Shown: in pieces, positions 22,605-30,680 of the stretch
Layout: the number at the start of each line of letters is the position of its first letter
Position numbering within the stretch: position 1 is the first letter of the stretch
Origin: an uncultured bacterium
Lineage (GTDB): Bacteria; Patescibacteriota; Saccharimonadia; Saccharimonadales; Saccharimonadaceae
DNA length: 36,363 bases
NCBI GenBank assembly: GCA_903866605.1
Contig: CAIPOF010000071.1
Span: forward strand, 1-36,363
Reading direction: 5' to 3'
The notes under the pieces: model-generated
What the model saw: only the letters and a program-made list of their open reading frames with translations
Databases searched by the model: none
Told to the model about the DNA's origin: nothing
Position numbers and translations under genes: made by a program

Positions 22605-23081
22605 GTGCAAAATATAATTAAATACAGGTCATATCAAACCTCTAATTTCCAAGACTTATTAGAATTTTTGTCTACTGTAGAAAAAGATTTTTATCCACCG
22701 CTATCAAAACGAACTACTTTAAGAAATTATTTACTAAGTGATCTAGTAGAAAATAGCTATACTTATTTAGCTTTATGCAATGATTCAATAATTGGGTTTA
22801 TTAATCTTCAAATTAATGAACCAGCAAAAAATGATACTAATATAAATACTGTTGCCATTCACCCAAAATTTAGAAAAATGGGGATTGCTACACAATTAAT
22901 GGGGAATGTAATTAATTTTGCCAAGACTAATGGCTTTGGATGTATAAAAACAAGAACCTGGTCCATAAATAATTCTGGACTTGGATTATATAAGAAGTTT
23001 GGATTCGAAGTAGATTACATAGTAAAAAATGATAGAGAAAATAATGTTGACAGCATTTATTTAGTCAATAAATTCACTTGA
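22605..23081 (+). CDS. GNAT-family N-acetyltransferase
   Basis: 158 residues from a GTG. The acetyl-CoA-binding motif A is clear: NTVAIHPKFRKMGIATQLM (V-x-P-x-x-R-x-x-G-I-G/A). Motif B follows (NNSGLGLYKKFGFEVDYI, with the usual N-x-x-x-x-x-x-Y-x-x-x-G-F). The FINLQI strand precedes it. The acceptor cannot be predicted; small-molecule or ribosomal-protein acetylation and resistance functions are all possible. TATTAT at 22593-22598 ends six nt before the GTG, a leaderless start. It shares the cassette with a transporter, which may export the acetylated or related compound. Confidence 0.88.
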   Translation: MQNIIKYRSYQTSNFQDLLEFLSTVEKDFYPPLSKRTTLRNYLLSDLVENSYTYLALCNDSIIGFINLQINEPAKNDTNINTVAIHPKFRKMGIATQLMGNVINFAKTNGFGCIKTRTWSINNSGLGLYKKFGFEVDYIVKNDRENNVDSIYLVNKFT

Positions 23082-23160
23082 TATCTAGTTGAGATTAGCT
23101 TGATGATTGCTCTCCATCTTATTTTTGCTAATATATATGGTTGAGTTATAATAAAAATTG

Positions 23161-24009
23161 ATGACTTGGTTCTATTACACTTTACTTGCTGTTTTTTCAT
23201 ACTCTTTATACTACCTTTTCTCAAGAGTTTTTTTGAAATCTAAAGACAGCAACGTAGTCACTTATGCGATTTTATTTAATTTTGTATGTGCAACAATTTT
23301 AACGGTTTTAGCTGTTAGCAGGGGATTCGAATCATTAGACATTAAGAAATATGCCCCTAATCTTATATTAATGGCTATATTGTACGCTGCTGCTCAAATA
23401 TTAATTTTCAAAGCTTCCAAATTGATTGAAGCTTCAGAATTGATAATTCTATCCGCGACTCGTGTATTGTGGACAATTGCTGGGGCTATGTTACTGCTGG
23501 GGGAAAGTTTTAACCTACAAAAAGCAGTTGGAGTATTTTTAATAATTTTTGCAGTTATATTTGTATCCTACAAGAAAAAACGCATGAAGCTAAATTGTGG
23601 CCATTGGTATGCAATACTGGCTGGATTTTGTTTAGGTATAGGTTTTGTTAATGATGCATATATACTTCAACATTCTGATGCAATGTCATACGGAGCAATA
23701 GTTTTTATATTGCCTTTGGTTTTAACGTTAATTGTCTATTCTTCGTCTTTGAATAAATTAAAAAAAGAAGTTACTGTAAAGTTGCTTTTCAAAAACTTGT
23801 TGCTGGGTGTTGTCTATTCAATCGGTGTTATTTCTTCATATCTTGCATATCAGAACGGGGGCAATGCGTCACAAATTGTTCCTATAGGACAATCAGTAGT
23901 AATCATAACCGTTATTTTAGCTGCGATTTTTTTGGGTGAGAGAAACAGTTTGCTTAAAAAGTTTGTAGCCGCTGGGTTTGTTACTATAGGTGTCTTTCTA
24001 ATTAAATAA
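23161..24009 (+). CDS. EamA/DMT-superfamily transporter
   Basis: 282 residues from the ATG at 23161 (a TTG precedes it). Ten membrane helices in two EamA repeats: the first from WFYYTLLAVFSYSLYYLF to the helix ending GVFLIIFAVIFVSY, the second from WYAILAGFCLGIGF to GFVTIGVFLI. LGESFNLQKAVGV and LGERNSLLKKFVAAG are the characteristic E-x5-7-G junctions after helices 4 and 9. Typical substrates are amino acids, nucleotides or other metabolites, usually outward. TATAAT at 23147-23152 lies 8 nt before the ATG, so it has its own leaderless transcript. Confidence 0.9.
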   Translation: MTWFYYTLLAVFSYSLYYLFSRVFLKSKDSNVVTYAILFNFVCATILTVLAVSRGFESLDIKKYAPNLILMAILYAAAQILIFKASKLIEASELIILSATRVLWTIAGAMLLLGESFNLQKAVGVFLIIFAVIFVSYKKKRMKLNCGHWYAILAGFCLGIGFVNDAYILQHSDAMSYGAIVFILPLVLTLIVYSSSLNKLKKEVTVKLLFKNLLLGVVYSIGVISSYLAYQNGGNASQIVPIGQSVVIITVILAAIFLGERNSLLKKFVAAGFVTIGVFLIK

Positions 24010-24068
24010 CACAACCGATACTGTCTACATAGTTATTTAATATATTGCCTTCGATTATCATGAGACAT

Positions 24069-24100
24069 AGTTGCGATTAATTCTAAGATGGCCCTCCAAA
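24069..24100 (+). repeat. Attachment site E
   Basis: AGTTGCG, 14 nt, core 24090-24100. The right arm is part of an 18-bp perfect hairpin. Confidence 0.75.
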
Positions 24101-24138
24101 TAATAAACTCCTATCTACGGTAGGAGTTTATTATTTGG
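24096..24138 (+). terminator. 18-bp perfect hairpin beginning inside core E
   Basis: The arms 24096-24113 and 24121-24138 are perfectly complementary (CCAAATAATAAACTCCTA and its reverse complement), with a 7-nt loop. The stem includes the last five bases of the core. There is no T-run beyond TTATTATTT, so it may work as a structured DNA or RNA element as well as a terminator. Confidence 0.7.
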
Positions 24139-24165
24139 AAGTGCTCAGTTGAACCTTGAATCCTC

Positions 24166-24278
24166 GACTGTCGGGGGTGAGAACTGCCAGTCGGCAGTTT
24201 GCAAGGCCGGAAGCCGGATGACGAACGTCACCGACTGAGGCGGGGTCGCGGAATTTTCTGAAAGAAAATATCTGTGAC
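24166..24278 (+). ncRNA. Structured tRNA-insert RNA (copy 2)
   Basis: The insert runs 24179-24278, preceded by GACTGTCGGGGGT, which resembles the variable loop and T-stem 5' strand of tRNA-Lys. It shares nearly all of its sequence with 7656-7757: AACTGCC/GGCAGTT with a shorter loop (AGTC instead of CAGAAT), GCAAGGCCGGAAGCCGG, the TGAC/GTCA hairpin, GACTGAGGCGGGGTCGCGG, and ATTTTCT/AGAAAAT with a compensatory pair change. Unlike copy 1, it runs directly into a perfect tRNA-Lys 3' end. It lacks the tRNA 5' half. It is the only recognisable content of the E-F cassette besides the hairpin. Confidence 0.65.
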
Positions 24279-24301
24279 CAAGTCCCACCTGGCCCTCCAA
24301 A
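24279..24301 (+). repeat. Displaced tRNA-Lys 3' end / attachment core F
   Basis: 21 bases identical to the tRNA-Lys 3' end (CAAGTCCCACCTGGCCCTCCA), then AA. This is the distal end of the whole array and probably the original 3' end of the tRNA before any insertion. Confidence 0.85.
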
Positions 24302-24304
24302 TTC

Positions 24305-24336
24305 ATTAAATCTGTATAGATTTAATCGAAATTTTA
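24305..24336 (+). terminator. Probable original tRNA-Lys terminator
   Basis: ATTAAATCT/AGATTTAAT with loop GTAT, then CGAAATTTTAT. A weak, AT-rich terminator just after core F. Confidence 0.55.
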
Positions 24337-24354
24337 TAAGGTATAATAGATATT

Positions 24355-24828
24355 ATGAAATTACCAACTAAGCAAGCAACATTATTATTTCTTGTTAAAG
24401 ATAAAAAAATACTTTTAGCCATGAAAAAGCGTGGCTTTGGTGTTGGCAGATTGAATGGGGTTGGCGGAAAACCTGATGGTAATGAATCTATAGAACAAAC
24501 CGCAATTCGTGAATGCCAGGAAGAAATTGGTGTAACGCCAGATATTATCAAACATGTCGCTACACTAAACTTTTATTTTCCTATAAAAAAGTCAGATTGG
24601 AATCAGCAAGTTATGGTTTATTTTTGCACAAAATGGAAAGGTGATCCCGAAGAAACCGAAGAAATGAAACCAAGTTGGTTTGAGATTGGGGACATTCCTT
24701 ATGATGATATGTGGAAAGATGATAAATACTGGTTACCTAAAGTAATTGATGGTAATTATGTTGATGCAGAATTTCATTTTGATGATAATGACGATGTTTT
24801 AAATTACAAAGTCAAAGTAAGAGCCTAG
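24355..24828 (+). CDS. NUDIX hydrolase, MTH1-like (8-oxo/2-OH purine dNTP diphosphatase)
   Basis: 157 residues. The NUDIX box is complete: GKPDGNESIEQTAIRECQEE, then IGV, with the REx2EE metal ligands. The preceding MKKRGFGVGRLNGVGGK strongly resembles the nucleotide-recognition loop of MTH1-type sanitising enzymes. The C-terminal WFEIGDIPYDDMWKDDKYWLP also matches that family. It would hydrolyse oxidised purine dNTPs to monophosphates in the cytoplasm. TATAAT at 24342-24347 lies 7 nt before the ATG, a leaderless start. It is the first gene past the array, so probably ancestral chromosome. Confidence 0.92.
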   Translation: MKLPTKQATLLFLVKDKKILLAMKKRGFGVGRLNGVGGKPDGNESIEQTAIRECQEEIGVTPDIIKHVATLNFYFPIKKSDWNQQVMVYFCTKWKGDPEETEEMKPSWFEIGDIPYDDMWKDDKYWLPKVIDGNYVDAEFHFDDNDDVLNYKVKVRA

Positions 24829-24908
24829 TAAATTAAACAAAAAGATTTTGATGAATGACTTTAGTCCTTGTGCTTGCAGTTTGTGTTTAAGGGCATAAAA
24901 TATATCTC

Positions 24909-25391
24909 ATGGATAAATTAGGTGAAGTTATTGACGCAAAGTTTGATGAAGCATTAGGAATAATGCTTGAAAAAGGGAATAATTCGGTTTTAACAGGAAA
25001 ACCATTAATGGGTTCTGCACACGAAATTATTGGTTTGGATTGTGAAATCGGGCAACCAAACAGATATATTCTTTCCAGACCATGTATCGATGGTCACGAT
25101 GTGAGTTTTGATTTAGGCGACTCCGAAACAGACGAAATTGATGGCACGTCTTGGATGGTTCAAATGCCTCGAAATTTGGGCGATAGGCGCAGAATGGAAG
25201 ATTTGCCAGTTGAAGCAATGCACGGTGATATATTTATTGTTGACGGTGAAAAAGAAGTTATCCTTCGTATAGAAATGCTAGAACCTTTGGCAAAAACCGC
25301 AATTAAAGCAATTACTTTTGAATTAAGTGGACTTAGGGTTGCAGAAGACATGTCAAACTTTCTAAAAATTACAGAAATTCCAGAATTATAG
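24909..25391 (+). CDS. Hypothetical 160-aa protein
   Basis: A soluble protein with no signal or membrane segment. Recognisable features are a helical N-terminus (KLGEVIDAKFDEALGIMLEK), an acidic middle (SFDLGDSETDEIDGTSWMVQ) and a strand-rich part (GDIFIVDGEKEVILRIEMLE). No family is recognised. TAAAAT at 24896-24901 is 7 nt before the ATG. It is flanked by NUDIX and GyrI-like genes on the same strand, each with its own leaderless promoter, so there is no operon evidence. Confidence 0.7.
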   Translation: MDKLGEVIDAKFDEALGIMLEKGNNSVLTGKPLMGSAHEIIGLDCEIGQPNRYILSRPCIDGHDVSFDLGDSETDEIDGTSWMVQMPRNLGDRRRMEDLPVEAMHGDIFIVDGEKEVILRIEMLEPLAKTAIKAITFELSGLRVAEDMSNFLKITEIPEL

Positions 25392-25407
25392 GTTTATAAT
25401 ATAATTT

Positions 25408-26022
25408 ATGGAAAAGATTGATTATAAAAAACAACTATCTGAATTTTATGGGGCCAAAGTTGGTAAACCGGTAACCGTAAAGGTTCCGAAAATTAATTAT
25501 TTAATGATTGATGGGCATGGCGATCCAAACAAATCAAAGCAATATGTCGATGCCATTCAAACTCTGTATGCAGTCGCTTATACGATTAAATTTATGGTTA
25601 AAAAGGAGTTAGGCAAGGATTTTGGTGTTATGCCACTGGAAGGGTTGTGGTGGACAGAAAAAATGGCAGATTTTAAGGTTGACGATAAAAGTAATTGGCA
25701 GTGGACAGCCATGATTATGCAACCAGATTTTATTACCAAAGAAATGTTTGAACGTGCTGTTAAACAAGCGACTGAAAAGAAAAATCCCGTATCAATTGAA
25801 AAAATTCGTTTTGAAGCCTACGACGAAGGTCGCAGTGCTCAGGTGATTTACGTTGGGCCATATTCCGGCGAAGGTCCAACAATTATGAAATTACACGAAT
25901 ATATAATAGGGCAGGGCGGCAAGCTGGACGGAACAAACAAACATCATCACGAAATTTATTTGGGCGATCCACGTCGCACCGATCCATCGAAGCTAAAAAC
26001 GATTATCCGGCAACCTTACTAA
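25408..26022 (+). CDS. GyrI-like small-molecule-binding domain protein
   Basis: 204 residues. NYLMIDGHGDPNKSKQYVDA followed by LYAVAYTIKFMVKKELGKDF and MPLEGLWW is the standard opening of the GyrI-like (SHS2-fold) stand-alone proteins. The second half has PVSIEKIRFEAYDEGRSAQV, the GPYSGEGPTIMKLHEYI loop, and the ending HHEIYLGDPRRTDPSKLKTI. These proteins bind or hydrolyse amphipathic or cyclic compounds; some relatives are cyclopropanoid hydrolases. TATAAT at 25395-25400 is 7 nt before the ATG. Confidence 0.93.
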   Translation: MEKIDYKKQLSEFYGAKVGKPVTVKVPKINYLMIDGHGDPNKSKQYVDAIQTLYAVAYTIKFMVKKELGKDFGVMPLEGLWWTEKMADFKVDDKSNWQWTAMIMQPDFITKEMFERAVKQATEKKNPVSIEKIRFEAYDEGRSAQVIYVGPYSGEGPTIMKLHEYIIGQGGKLDGTNKHHHEIYLGDPRRTDPSKLKTIIRQPY

Positions 26023-26044
26023 GACATTTTGGTATACTGTCTAT

Positions 26045-26857
26045 ATGCCAAGCTTTTTTAAATATTTGAGAAATATTTTTATTCCAATACCTAAACTTTA
26101 TGTTGCTTTTGACTCTGGGGGTAGCAAAAAGCAGACGATTGTACTGTTGCATGGTATTGCCGCAACCTCAAAAACCTGGGATTTGTTGATTAAAGAGCTA
26201 GATGCTAAAAAGTTTCGTATTGTTGCCTTGGATCTACTGGGTTTTGGTCAATCTCCAAGGCCAACAGGTTATAAATATGACGCTGACGACCATATTGCAT
26301 CTGTTCATAAAACCCTAAAAAAACTTAAAATACGCCAGCCATTTATTATTGTAGGACATTCTATGGGAGGAATAATTGCATCGCATTACGACGCAGTTTA
26401 TTCTGCCAAAATAAAAGAAATGTTTTTATTGAGTTTGCCGATATATTTGGATGATAACATTCCTCAGACAATCATCACTCGTACACGCACCGATTTATAC
26501 CTTGAAGCCTATAAATTTTTAGCTGAAAAAAAGGATTTTACGATTACAAATTCGCAACTTATTCGTAAAATATTGCTGATCAAAGATGGTATTGATGTCA
26601 ACGAAAATAACTGGAATGGTTTTCGGTTGTCGTTAATGAATACGATAGTTAAACAAGACACATATGAGGAACTAAGCAATACAAAAATACCAGTACATAT
26701 CGTCTACGGATCATTAGATGAGTTTTTAATTCAAGAAAGTATTAAGAAACTTGAGGTATTAAATAAGGTCAATGTTTCCAAAATTGACGGGGTTGATCAT
26801 ATCATCGGCAAGCGATTTGCACATGTATTAGCTGATATGATTATCGGCAAAAAATAA
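26045..26857 (+). CDS. Alpha/beta-hydrolase fold protein
   Basis: 270 residues. Oxyanion-hole strand VLLHGIAATSKTW, nucleophile elbow GHSMGG (Ser near 105), acid in YGSLDEFL and the final histidine in GVDHIIGKRF complete a catalytic triad. RIVALDLLGFGQSPRP is typical of haloalkane dehalogenase/esterase-like members. The cap region (about 130-210) is helical and does not define a substrate. TATACT at 26033-26038 is 6 nt before the ATG. It is tail to tail with the MFS exporter, with no gap. Confidence 0.93.
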   Translation: MPSFFKYLRNIFIPIPKLYVAFDSGGSKKQTIVLLHGIAATSKTWDLLIKELDAKKFRIVALDLLGFGQSPRPTGYKYDADDHIASVHKTLKKLKIRQPFIIVGHSMGGIIASHYDAVYSAKIKEMFLLSLPIYLDDNIPQTIITRTRTDLYLEAYKFLAEKKDFTITNSQLIRKILLIKDGIDVNENNWNGFRLSLMNTIVKQDTYEELSNTKIPVHIVYGSLDEFLIQESIKKLEVLNKVNVSKIDGVDHIIGKRFAHVLADMIIGKK

Positions 26858-28456
26858 TTATTTCTTGATTACTTTATCGGGCAGATATTTTGAGAATAAC
26901 AAAGATAGTAGAGACAGGAATGTTAAAACTAGCATAGATCTTTTTAGTGATGCCATTTGTGCGTTCGAATAGTAATCAGATATTTCAGTAGCTTCAGATT
27001 GAGATAGACCTTTATCGACTGAATATTTATAGACCTGGTTTTTATTAACAACTGATAAACCAGACTTAGAGTTATCTGATATATATTGTTTGACGTCACT
27101 AGGCAAGGTACTGGAGGCGCTGGTTGCACCGGTGACAAAACCTGTAGTCAATGAGGCTATAAGAACCGAACCGATGAGTGCCGTGCCTAGTGATGAACCC
27201 AAATTCTGGAATGTTCCCTGCAGACCACCTGCTTCTGATGACTGAGTATCTTCAACTGATGATAAAATAACATTTCCAATTTGTGAAGCCATTAATCCCA
27301 TACCACCACCGACAAGGAACATCCCGATTTGGAATATTGTGTCTTTTAAGTCTGGCCCAATCGACAACATTAGAGCGAGCAAACCGACAACGATTAAATA
27401 TTTTCCGGTAACAATAATTCTTTTAGGCGAATATTTGCTGACTAGTCGTGCCCCAAAAAGTGAGAATAGAACTAATGCAATCGAAAGAGGCAATATTTTT
27501 AGGCCGGTTGAAAGGGCATCTAGGCCCAATGTCATCTGTAGGTAGACTGGTAGAATAAAAAACAAACCGCCTGTTAGCAAATACTGAATTGTTATGTTTG
27601 ATATGCCAGATCGTAGGGCGGGGATACGTAGCATTGATACATCTAGCAATGGAGAATTGTTCTTTGATTTAAGTTTGATTTGGCGTTGAACGAAAAACCA
27701 CAATATCCCAACTCCAATTGCGATCATAAACGGCACAACCGAAAACCCAAATGGTGTGAATGACTGGCCATTGATTGTTGGCGCCGACAGTGGTTCGATC
27801 CATCCCCAGGTTTTTGATTGTAAAATTGCCAGAATTATCATAAATATACCACTTACTGAAAGTAATACACTTGGAATGTCGAGTCTTGGTTTTTCTTTGA
27901 CTTCGATGTCTTTGATTTTACTGGCAAAGAATATCAAAATGATCAGTACAATTACTGTTTCGGCTGCAAAAACGTAGCGCCATGAAAGGTAAGTAGTAAC
28001 TGCACCACCAATCAGTGGTCCAGCGGCAGCAGCGGCACCTGAGACTGCACCAAGAATACTATAGGCTACAACTCTGTCTTTGCCTTTATAATTTGCCGCA
28101 ACCAACGCAACAATAGCAGGAATTACAAGGACTGCACCTAGGCCCTCAACAAATGACCAACCCAGCACAAGCATCGGTAATCCAAATGATAATGATGTGA
28201 TGAATGATCCAATCCCATAAATAAATAAGCCGATTTTAAAGGCTTTTAATCTTCCCCAAATGTCACCAAATTTTCCACCAGTTAACATAAAAGCGGCCAT
28301 AACCAAGGTATAAAAAGTTATCGCAACTTGTAATCCGGAAACACTAGTATGCAAATCAGCCACTATCTCTGAAATTGAAACGTTCATAACAGTGCTATCA
28401 AGCACCATAATAAACTGAGCACATGCCAGTACAGCAACAACCATCCATTTCTTCAT
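26858..28456 (-). CDS. MFS drug exporter, DHA2 (14-helix, EmrB/QacA) family
   Basis: 532 residues with about 14 hydrophobic helices. Family motifs: VLDSTVMNVSISEI in helix 1 (motif D1), GGKFGDIWGRLKAFKIG for motif A, and VSGAAAAAGPLIGGAVTTYLSWRYVF for the DHA2 motif C, characteristic of antiporters. It would export cationic or amphipathic drugs with protons. The minus-strand -10 (TATACT) lies 6 nt before the ATG and is embedded in an ATTAGTA/TACTAAT palindrome, so a dimeric repressor probably controls it. The long loop before the last helix (about 450-505) is family-typical. Confidence 0.95.
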   Translation of the reverse strand: MKKWMVVAVLACAQFIMVLDSTVMNVSISEIVADLHTSVSGLQVAITFYTLVMAAFMLTGGKFGDIWGRLKAFKIGLFIYGIGSFITSLSFGLPMLVLGWSFVEGLGAVLVIPAIVALVAANYKGKDRVVAYSILGAVSGAAAAAGPLIGGAVTTYLSWRYVFAAETVIVLIILIFFASKIKDIEVKEKPRLDIPSVLLSVSGIFMIILAILQSKTWGWIEPLSAPTINGQSFTPFGFSVVPFMIAIGVGILWFFVQRQIKLKSKNNSPLLDVSMLRIPALRSGISNITIQYLLTGGLFFILPVYLQMTLGLDALSTGLKILPLSIALVLFSLFGARLVSKYSPKRIIVTGKYLIVVGLLALMLSIGPDLKDTIFQIGMFLVGGGMGLMASQIGNVILSSVEDTQSSEAGGLQGTFQNLGSSLGTALIGSVLIASLTTGFVTGATSASSTLPSDVKQYISDNSKSGLSVVNKNQVYKYSVDKGLSQSEATEISDYYSNAQMASLKRSMLVLTFLSLLSLLFSKYLPDKVIKK

Positions 28457-28459
28457 TGT

Positions 28460-28476
28460 ATTAGTATAGTACTAAT
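28460..28476. promoter_or_regulatory. Palindromic operator over the MFS -10 box
   Basis: ATTAGTA-TAG-TACTAAT, a perfect 7-bp inverted repeat covering the minus-strand TATACT and the start of transcription. No MarR/TetR gene lies next to it. Confidence 0.55.
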
Positions 28477-28605
28477 GACCGATAAACTGAATATCAATAC
28501 ATAATTTTTTGATTTGACTATCGATATGGAAAAGATGATATTATTAGATACAGACAAATGAAAAAATAATCTGTATACTGGCGAAACAGAAGAGTAATAA
28601 ATTAT

Positions 28606-30174
28606 ATGGCTATTGACAAAAAACTAAACGCAAATGGTTTTCAGCTAATGAATCAACTAGCGGCTGCCAAAGTTGCTGGAAAAAAAGAGCAAATAGGGCA
28701 ACTGATAAATGTTGCTGGAGTTGGGGGATTAGTGTCGGTTGCCTATGAGCAACTTCGTAATGCGGCCGAATATGCGCAGGAACATTTGCTGATTCAAAAC
28801 GCAATTCGTCGGTTTTTTGTGCGCAGCATTTCTTTTCATAGTCATAGCCCTGTCGGCAAAACAACAGCCGAAGAGTTGATAATAGAATTGACACAGTCTG
28901 GTTATATCAAAAATAATACTCAACCAGTTGAAATTATTAGTCAACTTGGTCGAATAATAAAAAAACATTACGATAATTATTGGAAATTAAAAGTATCTGG
29001 GATAGACGAAAATATTGCTCGCGATTGGACACTTGATCTGTTGTCGATTGGGTGCGAAAATGTGCTAGGTGAAGATGTTGTTCAGACAATATATCTGCAG
29101 TTTGCATATCATCACTACAAATCTATTCTTCACAAAAGGTCTTTTGTATCCAGTAGGTCATCTGATGCAAATTTTGATGTCAGTTTATACATTGCGGTTC
29201 ATAGGGCTTTGTTGAAATCTGATTTATCTGCAGTTAGATTCGATATGCAAAAACTGTATAAAGTGTCTGATGAAAATATAAATGAATACGCCCAGTTTCA
29301 TCAAAATGTTGACGACATGTTCAGTTCAGAACTGACAAACAAAATTACAATGCATATAAATAAATATGGTGCTCCACTTAGAATTCTGCGGAGCATGATC
29401 CAGGACGATGAAAAAATTAGCGAAGAATTAGTTGATAGCGAACGTTTTGAAAGAGCCTACGGCGAACAAATTAAAAAAGAATACAAAAAAGCGGAGTCGA
29501 AACTAAATAAAGGTTTGATAAAAAGTATTTTATTCTTGCTAATTACAAAAACTTTAATTGGTTTGGCTCTTGAGGTTCCCTATGATTTATTGACAATTGG
29601 CACGGTATTGATGGTCCCGTTATTTATCAATCTGTTTACACCAATTGTATATCTAGTAATATTAAGGTTTGGATTTAAATTTCCAGGTACGGCTAATTCA
29701 AGAGCTATGCGATTATATTCAGACGACATGTTGTACGGTGATCAGTCTCAGACGAGTCTATATCCGGCCGTGAAAAACAAAAAATATCCTATTGGTTTTT
29801 CAATCGCCTATGCCGTATTGTCATTGATTATTTTTGCATTAGTGATAAATATCCTAATAACGCTGGGCTTTAATTTCTTGCAAATTATTATTTTCTTTGT
29901 ATTCCTCGCAACGGCAAGTTTCTTGGGCTTTAGATTATCGCGAATCGTACGAGAGATAGAACTAGTTGTGGCAAAATCGGGTTTTATCACGACTATTCAG
30001 GAATTATTATTTGCTCCGTTCACTTTTATGGGCAAATGGATATCTGATAAATATCAAAAATTGAATGTGGTAGCACTAGTCTTGGATACATTGATTGAAT
30101 TACCGCTTAAAACAGCCCTTCGTTTAATTAGACAGTGGACTGGCTTTTTAGACGATAAAAAGGACGAGTTTTAG
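28606..30174 (+). CDS. Membrane protein of unknown function, 522 aa
   Basis: The N-terminal 300 residues are soluble, helical and charged; the C-terminal part has two hydrophobic pairs (about 305-365 and 405-450), roughly four helices, ending in a cytoplasmic tail. No motif is recognised. A possible -10, TATACT, is at 28573-28578 with a roughly 25-nt leader and AAGAG before the ATG. It converges with the 169-aa gene (4-bp tail overlap). Likely function is unknown; the architecture is that of a membrane-anchored scaffold or sensor. Confidence 0.75.
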   Translation: MAIDKKLNANGFQLMNQLAAAKVAGKKEQIGQLINVAGVGGLVSVAYEQLRNAAEYAQEHLLIQNAIRRFFVRSISFHSHSPVGKTTAEELIIELTQSGYIKNNTQPVEIISQLGRIIKKHYDNYWKLKVSGIDENIARDWTLDLLSIGCENVLGEDVVQTIYLQFAYHHYKSILHKRSFVSSRSSDANFDVSLYIAVHRALLKSDLSAVRFDMQKLYKVSDENINEYAQFHQNVDDMFSSELTNKITMHINKYGAPLRILRSMIQDDEKISEELVDSERFERAYGEQIKKEYKKAESKLNKGLIKSILFLLITKTLIGLALEVPYDLLTIGTVLMVPLFINLFTPIVYLVILRFGFKFPGTANSRAMRLYSDDMLYGDQSQTSLYPAVKNKKYPIGFSIAYAVLSLIIFALVINILITLGFNFLQIIIFFVFLATASFLGFRLSRIVREIELVVAKSGFITTIQELLFAPFTFMGKWISDKYQKLNVVALVLDTLIELPLKTALRLIRQWTGFLDDKKDEF

Positions 30175-30680
30175 TCGATAACCAAGATACCAAGCAATGA
30201 TTTTAGTTTGTTTGCGGGGTCTTTGAACGTATAGCCGTCGTTCGCTTTGACATGATAATAACTATGATTATACTCGATGTTATTTAATTGATTGGCGTCA
30301 TAAATCATCCAGATATCAACTTTTTTTTGTGGACGTTCGAGACACATCGGTTTCCATTTATGAAAGCCTTCTAGCACTGATAATGTCATAGGCCTTTTTG
30401 CAACACATCCATAACCGAATAGATCGATAGTCCGGTCATTAACTTTTATCTCATTTTTATTTTCTAAGGCATATCTATCCGAACCAGTGTCGACAATTGT
30501 CTGAATCAATTTTTCTTTTGAGATATCGTGTTTTTCTGATTGGATTCCTCTAATAACAACTTTTTTATTGGCAAATTTATCAATTAGTATGCCATCGAGG
30601 CATTGACTCACTTTATCTAAATCCAAATTATTAAAATTATAATCTGAGCAGGAAATGTGTTCAATAATAGTATTCATCAA
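30171..30680 (-). CDS. Hypothetical protein co-transcribed with phosphoketolase, 169 aa
   Basis: A soluble protein with four cysteines (ISCSDYNF, VSQCLDGIL, YGCVAKRP, MCLERP) and strand-rich stretches (KKVVIRGIQ, KKVDIWMIYDANQ). No family is recognised. Its ATG overlaps the phosphoketolase stop by 4 bp, so it is translated with it; a role tied to phosphoketolase would be unusual. The hydrophobic C-terminus LKSLLGILVID is short. Confidence 0.7.
   Translation of the reverse strand: MMNTIIEHISCSDYNFNNLDLDKVSQCLDGILIDKFANKKVVIRGIQSEKHDISKEKLIQTIVDTGSDRYALENKNEIKVNDRTIDLFGYGCVAKRPMTLSVLEGFHKWKPMCLERPQKKVDIWMIYDANQLNNIEYNHSYYHVKANDGYTFKDPANKLKSLLGILVID

Larger units (their letters stand above)
21583..24301 (+). 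mobile_element. Array of four small cassettes bounded by tRNA-derived cores
   Basis: Cores at 21583, 22068, 22541, 24090 and 24291 delimit segments of 485, 473, 1549 and 201 bp. None has a recombinase, and every gene points the same way as tRNA-Lys. In the three internal sites an AGTTNCN-type motif sits exactly 14 nt before the core. Each segment opens with a hairpin or terminator just after the core. The arrangement parallels an integron, but with a serine recombinase and a tRNA gene as the entry site. Mobilisation in trans by the recombinase at 7860 is inferred. Confidence 0.75.
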
